DNA of 64,000 bases from Daphnia carinata (lineage: Eukaryota > Arthropoda > Branchiopoda > Diplostraca > Daphniidae). Position 1 is the stretch's first letter. Every line of letters begins with the position of its first letter. Positions 43,401-56,300 of the stretch are shown in pieces. The stretch lies in NCBI RefSeq assembly GCF_022539665.2, contig NC_081337.1, forward strand, positions 1 to 64,000. The letters run 5' to 3'. A program made the translations under genes and the position numbers. Under the pieces are notes generated by a model. It was given only the letters and a program-made list of their open reading frames with translations. It made no database searches and was not told the DNA's origin.

Positions 43401-45828
43401 ATAGCCAACTATAGAATGTTCAAAGAACGAACGTTAGTCATCTTTTACCAAGCGCAACCTGGTGGTGAGTTTTGATAGAGGTTTTTCGCCAAACGCGATG
43501 GTTACCAGTCCAATATCCTTAACTATTTAAATCAAATGTACTTGTAATTGTAGTGAACTTTGTTTGTAAAATTCTAATGATTTCATTAAGCACAGTGATT
43601 TTCGCATGGAAATCGTAAAAATTAATAAAATTCGTCAAAAACAGGTTGCACATTCCAAGTTAGTAAGCATAGCCAACTATAGAATGTTCAAAGAACGAAC
43701 GTTAGTCATCTTTTACCAAGCGCAACCTGGTGGTGAGTTTTGATAGAGGTTTTTCGCCAAACGCGATGGTTACCAGTCCAATATCCTTAACTATTTAAAT
43801 CAAATGTACTTGTAATTGTAGTGAACTTTGTTTGTAAAATTCTAATGATTTCATTAAGCACAGTGATTTTCGCATGGAAATCGTAAAAATTAATAAAATT
43901 CGTCAAAAACAGGTTGCACATTCCAAGTTAGTAAGCATAGCCAACTATAGAATGTTCAAAGAACGAACGTTAGTCATCTTTTACCAAGCGCAACCTGGTG
44001 GTGAGTTTTGATAGAGGTTTTTCGCCAAACGCGATGGTTACCAGTCCAATATCCTTAACTATTTAAATCAAATGTACTTGTAATTGTAGTGAACTTTGTT
44101 TGTAAAATTCTAATGATTTCATTAAGCACAGTGATTTTCGCATGGAAATCGTAAAAATTAATAAAATTCGTCAAAAATAGGTTGGAGATTCCGAGTTAGT
44201 AAGCATAGCCAACTATAGAATGTTCAAAGAACGAACGTTAGTCATCTTTTACCAAGCGCAACCTGGTGGTGAGTTTTGATAGAGGTTTTTCGCCAAACGC
44301 GATGGTTACCAGTCCAATATCCTTAACTATTTAAATCAAATGTACTTGTAATTGTAGTGAACTTTGTTTGTAAAATTCTAATGATTTCATTAAGCACAGT
44401 GATTTTCGCATTGAAATCGTAAAAACTAATAAAATTCGTCAAAAATAGGTTGGAGATTCCGAGTTAGTAAGCATAGCCAACTATAGAATGTTCAAAGAAC
44501 GAACGTTAGTCATCTTTTACCAAGCGCAACCTGGTGGTGAGTTTTGATAGAGGTTTTTCGCCAAACGCGATGGTTACCAGTCCAATATCCTTAACTATTT
44601 AAATCAAATGTACTTGTAATTGTAGTGAACTTTGTTTGTAAAATTCTAATGATTTCATTAAGCACAGTGATTTTCGCATGGAAATCGTAAAAATTAATAA
44701 AATTCGTCAAAAACAGGTTGCACATTGCACATCCAAGTTAGTAAGCATAGCCAACTATAGAATGTTCCAAGAACGAACGTTAGTCATCTTTTACCAAGCG
44801 CAACCTGGTGGTGAGTTTTGATAGAGGTTTTTCGCCAAACGCGATGGTTACCAGTCCAATATCCTTAACTATTTAAATCAAATGTACTTGTAATTGTAGT
44901 GAACTTTGTTTGTAAAATTCTAATGATTTCATTAAGCACAGTGATTTTCGCATGGAAATCGTAAAAATTAATAAAATTCGTCAAAAACAGGTTGCACCAT
45001 TCCAAGTTAGTAAGCATAGCCAACTATAGAATGTTCAAAGAACGAACGTTAGTCATCTTTTACCAAGCGCAACCTGGTGGTGAGTTTTGATAGAGGTTTT
45101 TCGCCAAACGCGATGGTTACCAGTCCAATATCCTTAACTATTTAAATCAAATGTACTTGTAATTGTAGTGAACTTTGTTTGTAAAATTCTAATGATTTCA
45201 TTAAGCACAGTGATTTTCGCATGGAAATCGTAAAAATTAATAAAATTCGTCAAAAACAGGTTGCACATTCCAAGTTAGTAAGCATAGCCAACTATAGAAT
45301 GTTCAAAGAACGAACGTTAGTCATCTTTTACCAAGCGCAACCTGGTGGTGAGTTTTGATAGAGGTTTTTCGCCAAACGCGATGGTTACCAGTCCAATATC
45401 CTTAACTATTTAAATCAAATGTACTTGTAATTGTAGTGAACTTTGTTTGTAAAATTCTAATGATTTCATTAAGCACAGTGATTTTCGCATTGAAATCGTA
45501 AAAACTAGTAAAATTCGTCAAAAATAGGTTGGAGATTCCGAGTTAGTAAGCATAGCCAACTATAGAATGTTCAAAGAACGAACGTTAGTCATCTTTTACC
45601 AAGCGCAACCTGGTGGTGAGTTTTGATAGAGGTTTTTCGCCAAACGCGATGGTTACCAGTCCAATATCCTTAACTATTTAAATCAAATGTACTTGTAATT
45701 GTAGTGAACTTTGTTTGTAAAATTCTAATGATTTCATTAAGCACAGTGATTTTCGCATGGAAATCGTAAAAATTAATAAAATTCGTCAAAAACAGGTTGC
45801 ACATTCCAAGTTAATAAGCATAGCCAAC
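34466..45828 (+). repeat. Satellite array 3 (about 42 monomers)
   Basis: Plus-orientation 268-bp satellite. The dominant local form carries GCATGGAAATCG, ATTAATAAAATTCG and GCACATTCC. A minority form carries GCATTGAAATCG, CTAGTAAAATTCG or CTAATAAAATTCG, and AATAGGTTGGAGATTCC. The minority form appears irregularly from 41769 on (42307, 43379, about 44177, 44449, 45531). One strongly decayed monomer lies at about 38731-38880, and small slips occur at 40728 and 44725. The array breaks at 45828 inside a monomer, directly after TAGCCAAC. Confidence 0.97.
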
Positions 45829-46766
45829 AAATATTTCCCACCTCCTATTCCGTGGAAGTTGGAATGTACAAAGGTTGCTGAAACCGTGACTTTCAATAAG
45901 GTTTGCCGATGAAACAATGTTAGCGTTTGTACGCTAGGTAATTTATATTTTTTTATTCGGTAGCAATCTGATTTTGAATTATGTTAGTATATATCTATTG
46001 CTAATATCCCGTTAAATAAAGTTCATTTTTCACAATTTTTGTTTATTGAACTACTATAGCTGCTTTAAATATAATATAAGAAATACATGTTTTTCGCACT
46101 TATCGTGTGAAATTTATATAGTAGTTTTGAAAGTAAAAAAAAAGAAAATTATAATTCAATATTGATTCTCATACCATTTATTTCCTTATCACATTTTCAA
46201 TTCTTCACACAATTACAAAGAGCCAAATTAATGTATTAAAATCATAACCTACTGCTATAACTATGCCAGCTAGGCGGTGACTGCTGACTGGGATTGGAGC
46301 GCTTTTCACCCAAGCAATAAATATTTCGAGCAAAACAGGAATATTTGATTTGCCTAGGAACGTCTATGAGTAAAACTTAAATAGTTAATGCATTGCTTTT
46401 GTTACAGAGCAACCTTTTGTTAAAGAATAACGTCACCTTTAGTACGAGAGAACCATCTACGTCTCTGGTAAGAACGCGCGCTTTTCCAGCAATTATAAAT
46501 GATTTTTTACGTTCTTCGTGTCTTGTTTTCCCTTATGCACATTTTCTAGCATCTATTGGTTACCTTATTACACACACATACTACAGTGAAATATAAGGAA
46601 GCTTTGCACTTGACGTTAACAAACCTACTAACAATTACAAATCCATTGTAATTATTTTATACCATGAAGAACTTTTTTTATGGGAGTCTGTTATTAGTGA
46701 AGACACTAAACCTTTTAAAATGAATCTTAGATTTTGTTTCTTTAAATTTTCCACGGTCATGGAAAG
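45829..46766. other. Island 1, left part: unrecognised AT-rich sequence
   Basis: About 940 bp that is neither satellite nor part of the inverted repeat to its right. I find no recognisable protein, RNA or repeat. An AATAAA at 46015-46020 could be a polyadenylation signal, but no convincing exon precedes it. The open frame at 46393-46596 (67 codons) has no family motif and may be chance. Confidence 0.5.
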
Positions 46767-46869
46767 CATGCTAGTGTATTGTTAAAAAACTATCACGACA
46801 TGGCTTGCACATGAAAGAACACGAGTTTAGCTCGTCCATGAGACAGTATCATTATTTCATACGATAAAT

Positions 46870-48053
46870 TTGCCTGTTTTTCTTTGGTTTATTCACTTAA
46901 TGTTCTTTCTTTTCAGTTTAATTTTTCTTAATGTTGGTTTGTCTTTTTTTCTGTAGTTATTGTTTTCTCTTTTCCTTTTCTTCGTTTCGTTCAGCGCAAT
47001 TTATGTTACTTTCTGATTTGATCTCGTTCATTAATTGATTTGGCAAGCAATTCCACATAGTCTTTTACCTATTGCAATACAGAAAGGTTAAAATTATTTA
47101 AAATCTTACATTGTCAAATTGAAAGTTTACCTGAAAACCTTCAGCTCTTTGCAGAGCACCTTTTCACGCCTGTTTCTCTTCAATACTTCTCGCATTCAAC
47201 TTCAGTTTGGCCATCCAAGATTTTCACTTTGGCTTTGTGTTTTTTTTTTATCGTTGCCACTTTTGAATCTAAAGTGGTCTTGTTCAGAATGGGTGAGGGA
47301 TAAGATAGTTCTCCTAAATCAAATTAGCTGAATACTAGGCAGCCTTCACTGTTGAAAATTTGTGTTAGCAGTGTACTTGTTGGTCTTGGTTCAGGAATAC
47401 CTGTTTTGACAAACTCTGTCGGATCGGAGGTTGATGACACTGATGCTGCCTCGGTGGCTTGTGCAAGTTTAGCAATTCAGGACCACTTCTTGTTATTTTT
47501 TTTTTTTAATTTCTTCTTCTTCTATTTTTCTAATTTCTTTTAAGTTTGGTTTTCATTGTCCTATTAGACAAATCCAGCCTTTTCCCTGAAAAAAGATGGA
47601 ATAAGCTGGCCAGTCTTCCTTAAACGTAAAGATTAACACATACCTGATAAGTGTGAGGTGTTAGCTGCTAGACATTCTTCTTGTTCAACACCAACCTTAT
47701 TGCTATTGAGATCGTCAACTGTAGATACACTTTCAGTTGGAATGTTGGTCAATAAGCTAGCAATGAAAAACTCTTCAGGAGAGAGTTGCTTTTTAAGAGC
47801 GACGATGTCAATGGACCCTCGCGTCTTATAAGGCTCTTGATTTTTAGGGTCCTCATTTCCTACAAATTTTGTTTAGACGTCACTTTCAAGTTCTTGTTTT
47901 CTCTTTTTCTATTTACAAAAACTGCCTCTCATATTATAACCTTTAAACTTTATTATTATTTACCTTGATCTCTCAACATTATCACTGATCACTCCATAGA
48001 TCAAACTATACGAAACAATAAGTCTATTGTTATTTTCTTTAGGGAACGGCATT
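46870..48053 (-). pseudogene. Relic of an unrecognised multi-exon gene, copy L
   Basis: Minus-strand reading. A possible start lies at 48053-48051 (CAAAATG context), with exon 1 to 47965 encoding MPFPKENNNRL and 18 further residues. A 56-bp GT/AG intron follows (47964-47909). The next exon ends at 47644 and contains LSPEEFFIASLLTNIP. Its first part and its later part lie in different frames, so it holds a 1-base frameshift near 47865. A 58-bp intron (47643-47586) leads to an exon of lysine-rich, probably coiled-coil sequence, then an in-frame TGA at 47480-47478 and a Ser/Thr/Pro-rich stretch with IFNSEGCLVFS. A final Lys/Glu-rich exon follows. I do not recognise the family. Several stops and the frameshift make it non-functional as it stands. 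This copy keeps the 5' exons best. Confidence 0.6.
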
Positions 48054-48315
48054 TTGAAGCCAAATCTAGCGTCAGGACGCCACAAACAATGGCGGACGGT
48101 GGAAAGCTGTTATTAAAACTTTTAGCTAAAGCTTTATTAAATTCAACAAAATTTAGTTCCTTTGTTATTGTTCTATTATTATAATTCATTATTATTGTTA
48201 TACAAAGGAACTAAATTTTGTTAAATTTGTAATAAAAGAATTAAAACTTTAAAATTTTATGTTAAAAACCGTCCGCCATTGTTTGTGGCGTCCTGACGCT
48301 AGATTTGACTTGAAA

Positions 48316-49420
48316 ATGCCGTTCCCTGAAGAAAATAACAATAGACTTGTTTCGGATAGTTTGATCTATGGAGTGATCAGTGATAATGTTGAGAAATCAA
48401 GGTATATAATAATAAAGCTTAAAGGTTATAATATGAGAGGCAGTTTTTGTAAATGGAAAAAGAGAAAACAAGAACTTGAAAGTGTCGTCTAAACAAAATT
48501 TATAGGAAATGAGGACCCAAAAAATCATGATTTCTAGCTTATTGACCAACATTCCAATTGAAAGTGTATCTACAGTTGACGATCTCAATAGCAATAAGGT
48601 TGGTGTTGAACAGGAAGAATGTCTAGCAGCTAACACCTCACACTTAACAGGTATGTGTTAATCTTTACGTTTAAGGAAGACGGGCCAGCTTATTCCATCT
48701 ATTTTCAGGGAAAAGGCTGGATTTGTCTGATAGAACAATGAAAACCAAACTTAAAAGGAGTTAGAAAAATTGAAGAAGAAGAAATTAAAAAAGAAAAATA
48801 ACAAGAAGTGGTCCTGAATTGCCCAACTTGCACAAGCCACCGAGGCAGCATCAGTGTCATCAACCTCTGATCCCACAGAGTTTGTCAAAACAGGTATTCC
48901 TGAACCAAGACCAACAAGTACACCGCTAACACCAATTTTCAACAGCGAAGGCTGCCTAGTATTCAGCAAATTTGATTTAGGAGAACTATCTAATCCCTCA
49001 CCCATTCTGAACAAGAACACTTTAGATTGAAAAGTAGCAACGATAAAAAAAAAACTCAAAGCCAAAGTGAAAATCTTGGATGGCCAAGCTGAAGTTGGAA
49101 TGTGAGAAGTATTGAAGAGAAACAGGCATGAAAAGGTGCTTTGCAAAGAGCTGAAGGTTTTCAGGTAACCTTTCAATTTGACATACATATTTGTAAGATC
49201 TTAAATAATTTTAACCTTTCTGTATTGCAATAGGTAAAAAACAATGTGGAATGGCTTGCTAAATCTATTATGAAACAAGATGAAATCAAATCAGATAGTA
49301 AAAAGAAGTTGGCTGAACGCATCGAAGAATAGGAAAAGAGAAAGGAATAACAACAGAAAACGAGAAAAGCCAACATTAAGAAAAAGAAAACTGAGAAGAA
49401 AGAACATAAACTGAATGAAC
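48316..49420 (+). pseudogene. Relic of the same unrecognised gene, copy R1
   Basis: Inverted partner of copy L. A possible ATG at 48316 starts MPFPEENNNRL, with a donor at 48402. The second exon is damaged early but later reads SLLTNIPIESVSTVDD and ends at a donor at 48651. The 58-bp intron 48651-48708 leads to KRLDLSDRTMKTKLKR, then a TAG. An in-frame TGA at 48815-48817 precedes ASVSSTSDPTEFVKTG and IFNSEGCLVFSKFDLGELS. A 69-bp intron (49165-49233) leads to VKNNVEWLAKSI and a Lys/Glu-rich tail with TAG and TAA stops in frame. The copy is cut off at about 49420, where copy R2 begins. Long open frames on the opposite strand here are antisense shadows. Confidence 0.6.
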
Positions 49421-50227
49421 GCCTCACACTTAACAGGTATGTGTTAACATTTACATTTAAGGAAGACCAGCCAGTTTATTCCATTGATTTTCAGAGGAAA
49501 AGCTGGAATTGTCTGATAAGACAACGAAAATCCAATTTAAACGGAAGTTAGAGGGAATGAAGAAGAAATTAAAAAGAAAAAGTAAGAAGAAGAGGTCCTG
49601 AATTGCCAAACATGCTCGAGCCACCAAGGCAGTATCTGTGTCATCAACCTCTGGTCTTTCAGAGTTTGTTCAAACAGAAATTCCTGAACCAAGACTAGCA
49701 AGTACACTGGCAACACCAATTTTTAACAGTGAAGGCTGCCTAGTTTCCAGCAAATTTGATTTTGGAGAACTATCTAATTCCTCACCCATTCTGAAAAAGA
49801 CCACTTTATATCCAGAAGTGGCAACGATTAAAATGAAAGAAAATAAAACTTAAACCAAAAATGAATATCTTGGTAGGCCAAGCTGAATCTGAGAATGCAA
49901 GAAGCATTGAAGAGAAACAGGCATGAAATGGTGCTCTGCAAATAGCTGAAGGTTTTCAGGTAAACTTTCAATTTGACAAAAATATTTGTAAGATCTTCAA
50001 AACTTTTAACCTTTCTGTATTGCAATAGGTAAAAGACTATGTGGAATTGCTTGCCAAATCAATTAATGAACGAGATCAAATCAGAAAGTAACATAAATTG
50101 CGCTGAACGAATCGAAGAAAAGGAAAAGAGAAAGGAATAACAACAGAAAAAGAGAAAAGCCAACATTAAGAAAAATAAAACTGAAAAGAAAGAACATAAA
50201 GTGAATAAACTAAAGAAAAAAGGCTGA
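49421..50227 (+). pseudogene. Relic of the same unrecognised gene, copy R2 (3' part)
   Basis: Direct tandem repeat of the 3' two-thirds of R1, starting within the end of its second exon. Intron 49437-49494 is again 58 bp. The next exon reads KLELSDKTTKIQFKRKLEG and a lysine-rich coil, then an in-frame TGA at 49599-49601, then an open stretch to 49853 with SVSSTSGLSEFVQTEIPEPR and IFNSEGCLVSSKFDFGELS. The last exon (from about 50029) reads VKDYVELLAKSINERDQIRK, then a stop. The likely original end is the TGA at 50225-50227. In the last exon R2 shares diagnostic changes with copy L (for example GAAAGTAACATAAATTGCG) that R1 lacks, which suggests exchange between arms or loss in R1. Confidence 0.6.
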
Positions 50228-50330
50228 TTTACCGTATGAAAGACTGATACTGACTCATGGATGAGCTAAACTCTTGTTCTTTCATGTGCAGCCATGTCGT
50301 GATAGTTTTATAGAAAAATACACTGGCATG

Positions 50331-53300
50331 GATTTTCGCATGGAAATCGTAAAAATTAATAAAATTCGTCAAAAACAGGTTGCACATTCCAAGTTAGTAA
50401 GCATAGCCAACTATAGAATGTTCCAAGAACGAACGTTAGTCATCTTTTACCAAGCGCAACCTGGTGGTGAGTTTTGATAGAGGTTTTTCGCCAAACGCGA
50501 TGGTTACCAGTCCAATATCCTTAACTATTTAAATCAAATGTACTTGTAATTGTAGTGAACTTTGTTTGTAAAATTCTAATGATTTCATTAAGCACAGTGA
50601 TTTTCGCATGGAAATCGTAAAAATTAATAAAATTCGTCAAAAACAGGTTGCACATTCCAAGTTAATAAGCATAGCCAACTATAGAATGTTCAAAGAACGA
50701 ACGTTAGTCATCTTTTACCAAGCGCAACCTGGTGGTGAGTTTTGATAGAGGTTTTTCGCCAAACGCGATGGTTACCAGTCCAATATCCTTAACTATTTAA
50801 ATCAAATGTACTTGTAATTGTAGTGAACTTTGTTTGTAAAATTCTAATGATTTCATTAAGCACAGTGATTTTCGCATTGAAATCGTAAAAACTAGTAAAA
50901 TTCGTCAAAAATAGGTTGGAGATTCCGAGTTAGTAAGCATAGCCAACTATAGAATGTTCAAAGAACGAACGTTAGTCATCTTTTACCAAGCGCAACCTGG
51001 TGGTGAGTTTTGATAGAGGTTTTTCGCCAAACGCGATGGTTACCAGTCCAATATCCTTAACTATTTAAATCAAATGTACTTGTAATTGTAGTGAACTTTG
51101 TTTGTAAAATTCTAATGATTTCATTAAGCACAGTGATTTTCGCATGGAAATCGTAAAAATTAATAAAATTCGTCAAAAACAGGTTGCACATTCCAAGTTA
51201 ATAAGCATAGCCAACTATAGAATGTTCAAAGAACGAACGTTAGTCATCTTTTACCAAGCGCAACCTGGTGGTGAGTTTTGATAGAGGTTTTTCGCCAAAC
51301 GCGATGGTTACCAGTCCAATATCCTTAACTATTTAAATCAAATGTACTTGTAATTGTAGTGAACTTTGTTTGTAAAATTCTAATGATTTCATTAAGCACA
51401 GTGATTTTCGCATGGAAATCGTAAAAATTAATAAAATTCGTCAAAAACAGGTTGCACATTCCAAGTTAATAAGCATAGCCAACTATAGAATGTTCCAAAA
51501 GAACGAACGTTAGTCATCTTTTACCAAGCGCAACCTGGTGGTGAGTTTTGATAGAGGTTTTTCGCCAAACGCGATGGTTACCAGTCCAATATCCTTAACT
51601 ATTTAAATCAAATGTACTTGTAATTGTAGTGAACTTTGTTTGTAAAATTCTAATGATTTCATTAAGCACAGTGATTTTCGCATTGAAATCGTAAAAACTA
51701 GTAAAATTCGTCAAAAATAGGTTGGAGATTCCGAGTTAGTAAGCATAGCCAACTATAGAATGTTCAAAGAACGAACGTTAGTCATCTTTTACCAAGCGCA
51801 ACCTGGTGGTGAGTTTTGATAGAGGTTTTTCGCCAAACGCGATGGTTACCAGTCCAATATCCTTAACTATTTAAATCAAATGTACTTGTAATTGTAGTGA
51901 ACTTTGTTTGTAAAATTCTAATGATTTCATTAAGCACAGTGATTTTCGCATGGAAATCGTAAAAATTAATAAAATTCGTCAAAAACAGGTTGCACATTCC
52001 AAGTTAATAAGCATAGCCAACTATAGAATGTTCAAAGAACGAACGTTAGTCATCTTTTACCAAGCGCAACCTGGTGGTGAGTTTTGATAGAGGTTTTTCG
52101 CCAAACGCGATGGTTACCAGTCCAATATCCTTAACTATTTAAATCAAATGTACTTGTAATTGTAGTGAACTTTGTTTGTAAAATTCTAATGATTTCATTA
52201 AGCACAGTGATTTTCGCATGGAAATCGTAAAAATTAATAAAATTCGTCAAAAACAGGTTGCACATTCCAAGTTAATAAGCATAGCCAACTATAGAATGTT
52301 CAAAGAACGAACGTTAGTCATCTTTTACCAAGCGCAACCTGGTGGTGAGTTTTGATAGAGGTTTTTCGCCAAACGCGATGGTTACCAGTCCAATATCCTT
52401 AACTATTTAAATCAAATGTACTTGTAATTGTAGTGAACTTTGTTTGTAAAATTCTAATGATTTCATTAAGCACAGTGATTTTCGCATTGAAATCGTAAAA
52501 AACTAGTAAAATTCGTCAAAAATAGGTTGGAGATTCCGAGTTAGTAAGCATAGCCAACTATAGAATGTTCAAAGAACGAACGTTAGTCATCTTTTACCAA
52601 GCGCAACCTGGTGGTGAGTTTTGATAGAGGTTTTTCGCCAAACGCGATGGTTACCAGTCCAATATCCTTAACTATTTAAATCAAATGTACTTGTAATTGT
52701 AGTGAACTTTGTTTGTAAAATTCTAATGATTTCATTAAGCACAGTGATTTTCGCATTGAAATCGTAAAAATTAATAAAATTCGTCAAAAACAGGTTGCAC
52801 ATTCCAAGTTAGTAAGCATAGCCAACTATAGAATGTTCAAAGAACGAACGTTAGTCATCTTTTACCAAGCGCAACCTGGTGGTGAGTTTTGATAGAGGTT
52901 TTTCGCCAAACGCGATGGTTACCAGTCCAATATCCTTAACTATTTAAATCAAATGTACTTGTAATTGTAGTGAACTTTGTTTGTAAAATTCTAATGATTT
53001 TATTAAGCACAGTGATTTTCGCATTGAAATCGTAAAAACTAGTAAAATTCGTCAAAAATAGGTTGGAGATTCCGAGTTAGTAAGCATAGCCAACTATAGA
53101 ATGTTCAAAGAACGAACGTTAGTCATCTTTTACCAAGCGCAACCTGGTGGTGAGTTTTGATAGAGGTTTTTCGCCAAACGCGATGGTTACCAGTCCAATA
53201 TCCTTAACTATTTAAATCAAATGTACTTGTAATTGTAGTGAACTTTGTTTGTAAAATTCTAATGATTTCATTAAGCACAGTGATTTTCGCATGGAAATCG

Positions 53301-56300
53301 TAAAAATTAATAAAATTCGTCAAAAACAGGTTGCACATTCCAAGTTAGTAAGCATAGCCAACTATAGAATGTTCAAAGAACGAACGTTAGTCATCTTTTA
53401 CCAAGCGCAACCTGGTGGTGAGTTTTGATAGAGGTTTTTCGCCAAACGCGATGGTTACCAGTCCAATATCCTTAACTATTTAAATCAAATGTACTTGTAA
53501 TTGTAGTGAACTTTGTTTGTAAAATTCTAATGATTTCATTAAGCACAGTGATTTTCGCATGGAAATCGTAAAAATTAATAAAATTCGTCAAAAACAGGTT
53601 GCACATTCCAAGTTAATAAGCATAGCCAACTATAGAATGTTCAAAGAACGAACGTTAGTCATCTTTTACCAAGCGCAACCTGGTGGTGAGTTTTGATAGA
53701 GGTTTTTCGCCAAACGCGATGGTTACCAGTCCAATATCCTTAACTATTTAAATCAAATGTACTTGTAATTGTAGTGAACTTTGTTTGTAAAATTCTAATG
53801 ATTTCATTAAGCACAGTGATTTTCGCATTGAAATCGTAAAAACTAATAAAATTCGTCAAAAATAGGTTGGAGATTCCGAGTTAGTAAGCATAGCCAACTA
53901 TAGAATGTTCAAAGAACGAACGTTAGTCATCTTTTACCAAGCGCAACCTGGTGGTGAGTTTTGATAGAGGTTTTTCGCCAAACGCGATGGTTACCAGTCC
54001 AATATCCTTAACTATTTAAATCAAATGTACTTGTAATTGTAGTGAACTTTGTTTGTAAAATTCTAATGATTTCATTAAGCACAGTGATTTTCGCATGGAA
54101 ATCGTAAAAATTAATAAAATTCGTCAAAAACAGGTTGCACATTCCAAGTTAATAAGCATAGCCAACTATAGAATGTTCAAAGAACGAACGTTAGTCATCT
54201 TTTACCAAGCGCAACCTGGTGGTGAGTTTTGATAGAGGTTTTTCGCCAAACGCGATGGTTACCAGTCCAATATCCTTAACTATTTAAATCAAATGTACTT
54301 GTAATTGTAGTGAACTTTGTTTGTAAAATTCTAATGATTTCATTAAGCACAGTGATTTTCGCATTGAAATCGTAAAAATTAATAAAATTCGTCAAAAACA
54401 GGTTGCAGATTCCGAGTTAGTAAGCATAGCCAACTATAGAATGTTCAAAGAACGAACGTTAGTCATCTTTTACCAAGCGCAACCTGGTGGTGAGTTTTGA
54501 TGGAGGTTTTTCGCCAAACGCGATGGTTACCAGTCCAATATCCTTAACTATTTAAATCAAATGTACTTGTAATTGTAGTGAACTTTGTTTGTAAAATTCT
54601 AATGATTTCATTAAGCACAGTGATTTTCGCATTGAAATCGTAAAAATTAATAAAATTCGTCAAAAACAGGTTGCACATTCCAAGTTAGTAAGCATAGCCA
54701 ACTATAGAATGTTCAAAGAACGAACGTTAGTCATCTTTTACCAAGCGCAACCTGGTGGTGAGTTTTGATAGAGGTTTTTCGCCAAACGCGATGGTTACCA
54801 GTCCAATATCCTTAACTATTTAAATCAAATGTACTTGTAATTGTAGTGAACTTTGTTTGTAAAATTCTAATGATTTCATTAAGCACAGTGATTTTCGCAT
54901 TGAAATCGTAAAAATTAATAAAATTCGTCAAAAACAGGTTGCACATTCCAAGTTAGTAAGCATAGCCAACTATAGAATGTTCAAAGAACGAACGTTAGTC
55001 ATCTTTTACCAAGCGCAACCTGGTGGTGAGTTTTGATAGAGGTTTTTCGCCAAACGCGATGGTTACCAGTCCAATATCCTTAACTATTTAAATCAAATGT
55101 ACTTGTAATTGTAGTGAACTTTGTTTGTAAAATTCTAATGATTTCATTAAGCACAGTGATTTTCGCATTGAAATCGTAAAAACTAGTAAAATTCGTCAAA
55201 AATAGGTTGGAGATTCCGAGTTAGTAAGCATAGCCAACTATAGAATGTTCAAAGAACGAACGTTAGTCATCTTTTACCAAGCGCAACCTGGTGGTGAGTT
55301 TTGATAGAGGTTTTTCGCCAAACGCGATGGTTACCAGTCCAATATCCTTAACTATTTAAATCAAATGTACTTGTAATTGTAGTGAACTTTGTTTGTAAAA
55401 TTCTAATGATTTCATTAAGCACAGTGATTTTCGCATTGAAATCGTAAAAATTAATAAAATTCGTCAAAAACAGGTTGCACATTCCAAGTTAGTAAGCATA
55501 GCCAACTATAGAATGTTCAAAGAACGAACGTTAGTCATCTTTTACCAAGCGCAACCTGGTGGTGAGTTTTGATAGAGGTTTTTCGCCAAACGCGATGGTT
55601 CCACGCGCGATGGTTACCAGTCCAATATCCTTAACTATTTAAATCAAATGTACTTGTAATTGTAGTGAACTTTGTTTGTAAAATTCTAATGATTTCATTA
55701 AGCACAGTGATTTTCGCATGGAAATCGTAAAAATTAATAAAATTCGTCAAAAACAGGTTGCAGATTCCGAGTTAGTAAGCATAGCCAACTATAGAATGTT
55801 CCAAGAACGAACGTTAGTCATCTTTTACCAAGCGCAACCTGGTGGTGAGTTTTGATAGAGGTTTTTCGCCAAACGCGATGGTTACCAGTCCAATATCATA
55901 AACTATTTAAATCAAATGTACTTGTAATTGTAGTGAACTTTGTTTGTAAAATTCTAATGATTTCATTAAGCACAGTGATTTTCGCATGGAAATCGTAAAA
56001 AATTAATAAAATTCGTCAAAAACAGGTTGCACATTCCAAGTTAATAAGCATAGCCAACTATAGAATGTTCAAAGAACGAACGTTAGTCATCTTTTACCAA
56101 GCGCAACCTGGTGGTGAGTTTTGATAGAGGTTTTTCGCCAAACGCGATGGTTACCAGTCCAATATCCTTAACTATTTAAATCAAATGTACTTGTAATTGT
56201 AGTGAACTTTGTTTGTAAAATTCTAATGATTTCATTAAGCACAGTGATTTTCGCATTGAAATCGTAAAAATTAATAAAATTCGTCAAAAACAGGTTGCAG

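Larger units (their letters stand above)
46767..50330. repeat. Large imperfect inverted repeat with an added tandem copy
   Basis: The left arm (46767-48183) is matched in reverse complement by sequence to its right. Near the centre, 48151-48164 pairs with 48203-48216, and 47981-48009 pairs with 48357-48385; both place the symmetry axis at about 48183. The first right copy runs to about 49420. There a second, direct copy starts at GCCTCACACTTAACAG and extends to the outer end near 50330. The outer ends match as inverted sequence: CATGCTAGTGTATT at 46767 and, in reverse complement, CATGCCAGTGTATT at 50330. The copies have diverged by substitutions and indels, so this is an old duplication and not a simple assembly fold-over. 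It could be a fold-back type mobile element or a gene amplified by rearrangement. Confidence 0.85.

Noticed and set aside
46767-48400. Palindrome as a pure assembly fold-over
   Set aside because: The arms differ by many substitutions and indels and end at different points. An artefact would give near-identical arms.
48751-49188. 145-codon open frame on minus
   Set aside because: It is antisense to copy R1 of the relic gene. The splice sites and the protein-level similarity among copies are on the other strand.
46767-50330. P-element/THAP transposase
   Set aside because: The lysine-rich coil and end inverted repeats made this tempting, but I see no C2CH THAP motif and no catalytic residues, so the family is left open.
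50274-50477. 67-codon open frame
   Set aside because: It crosses the junction between island 1 and satellite; most of it is satellite monomer.
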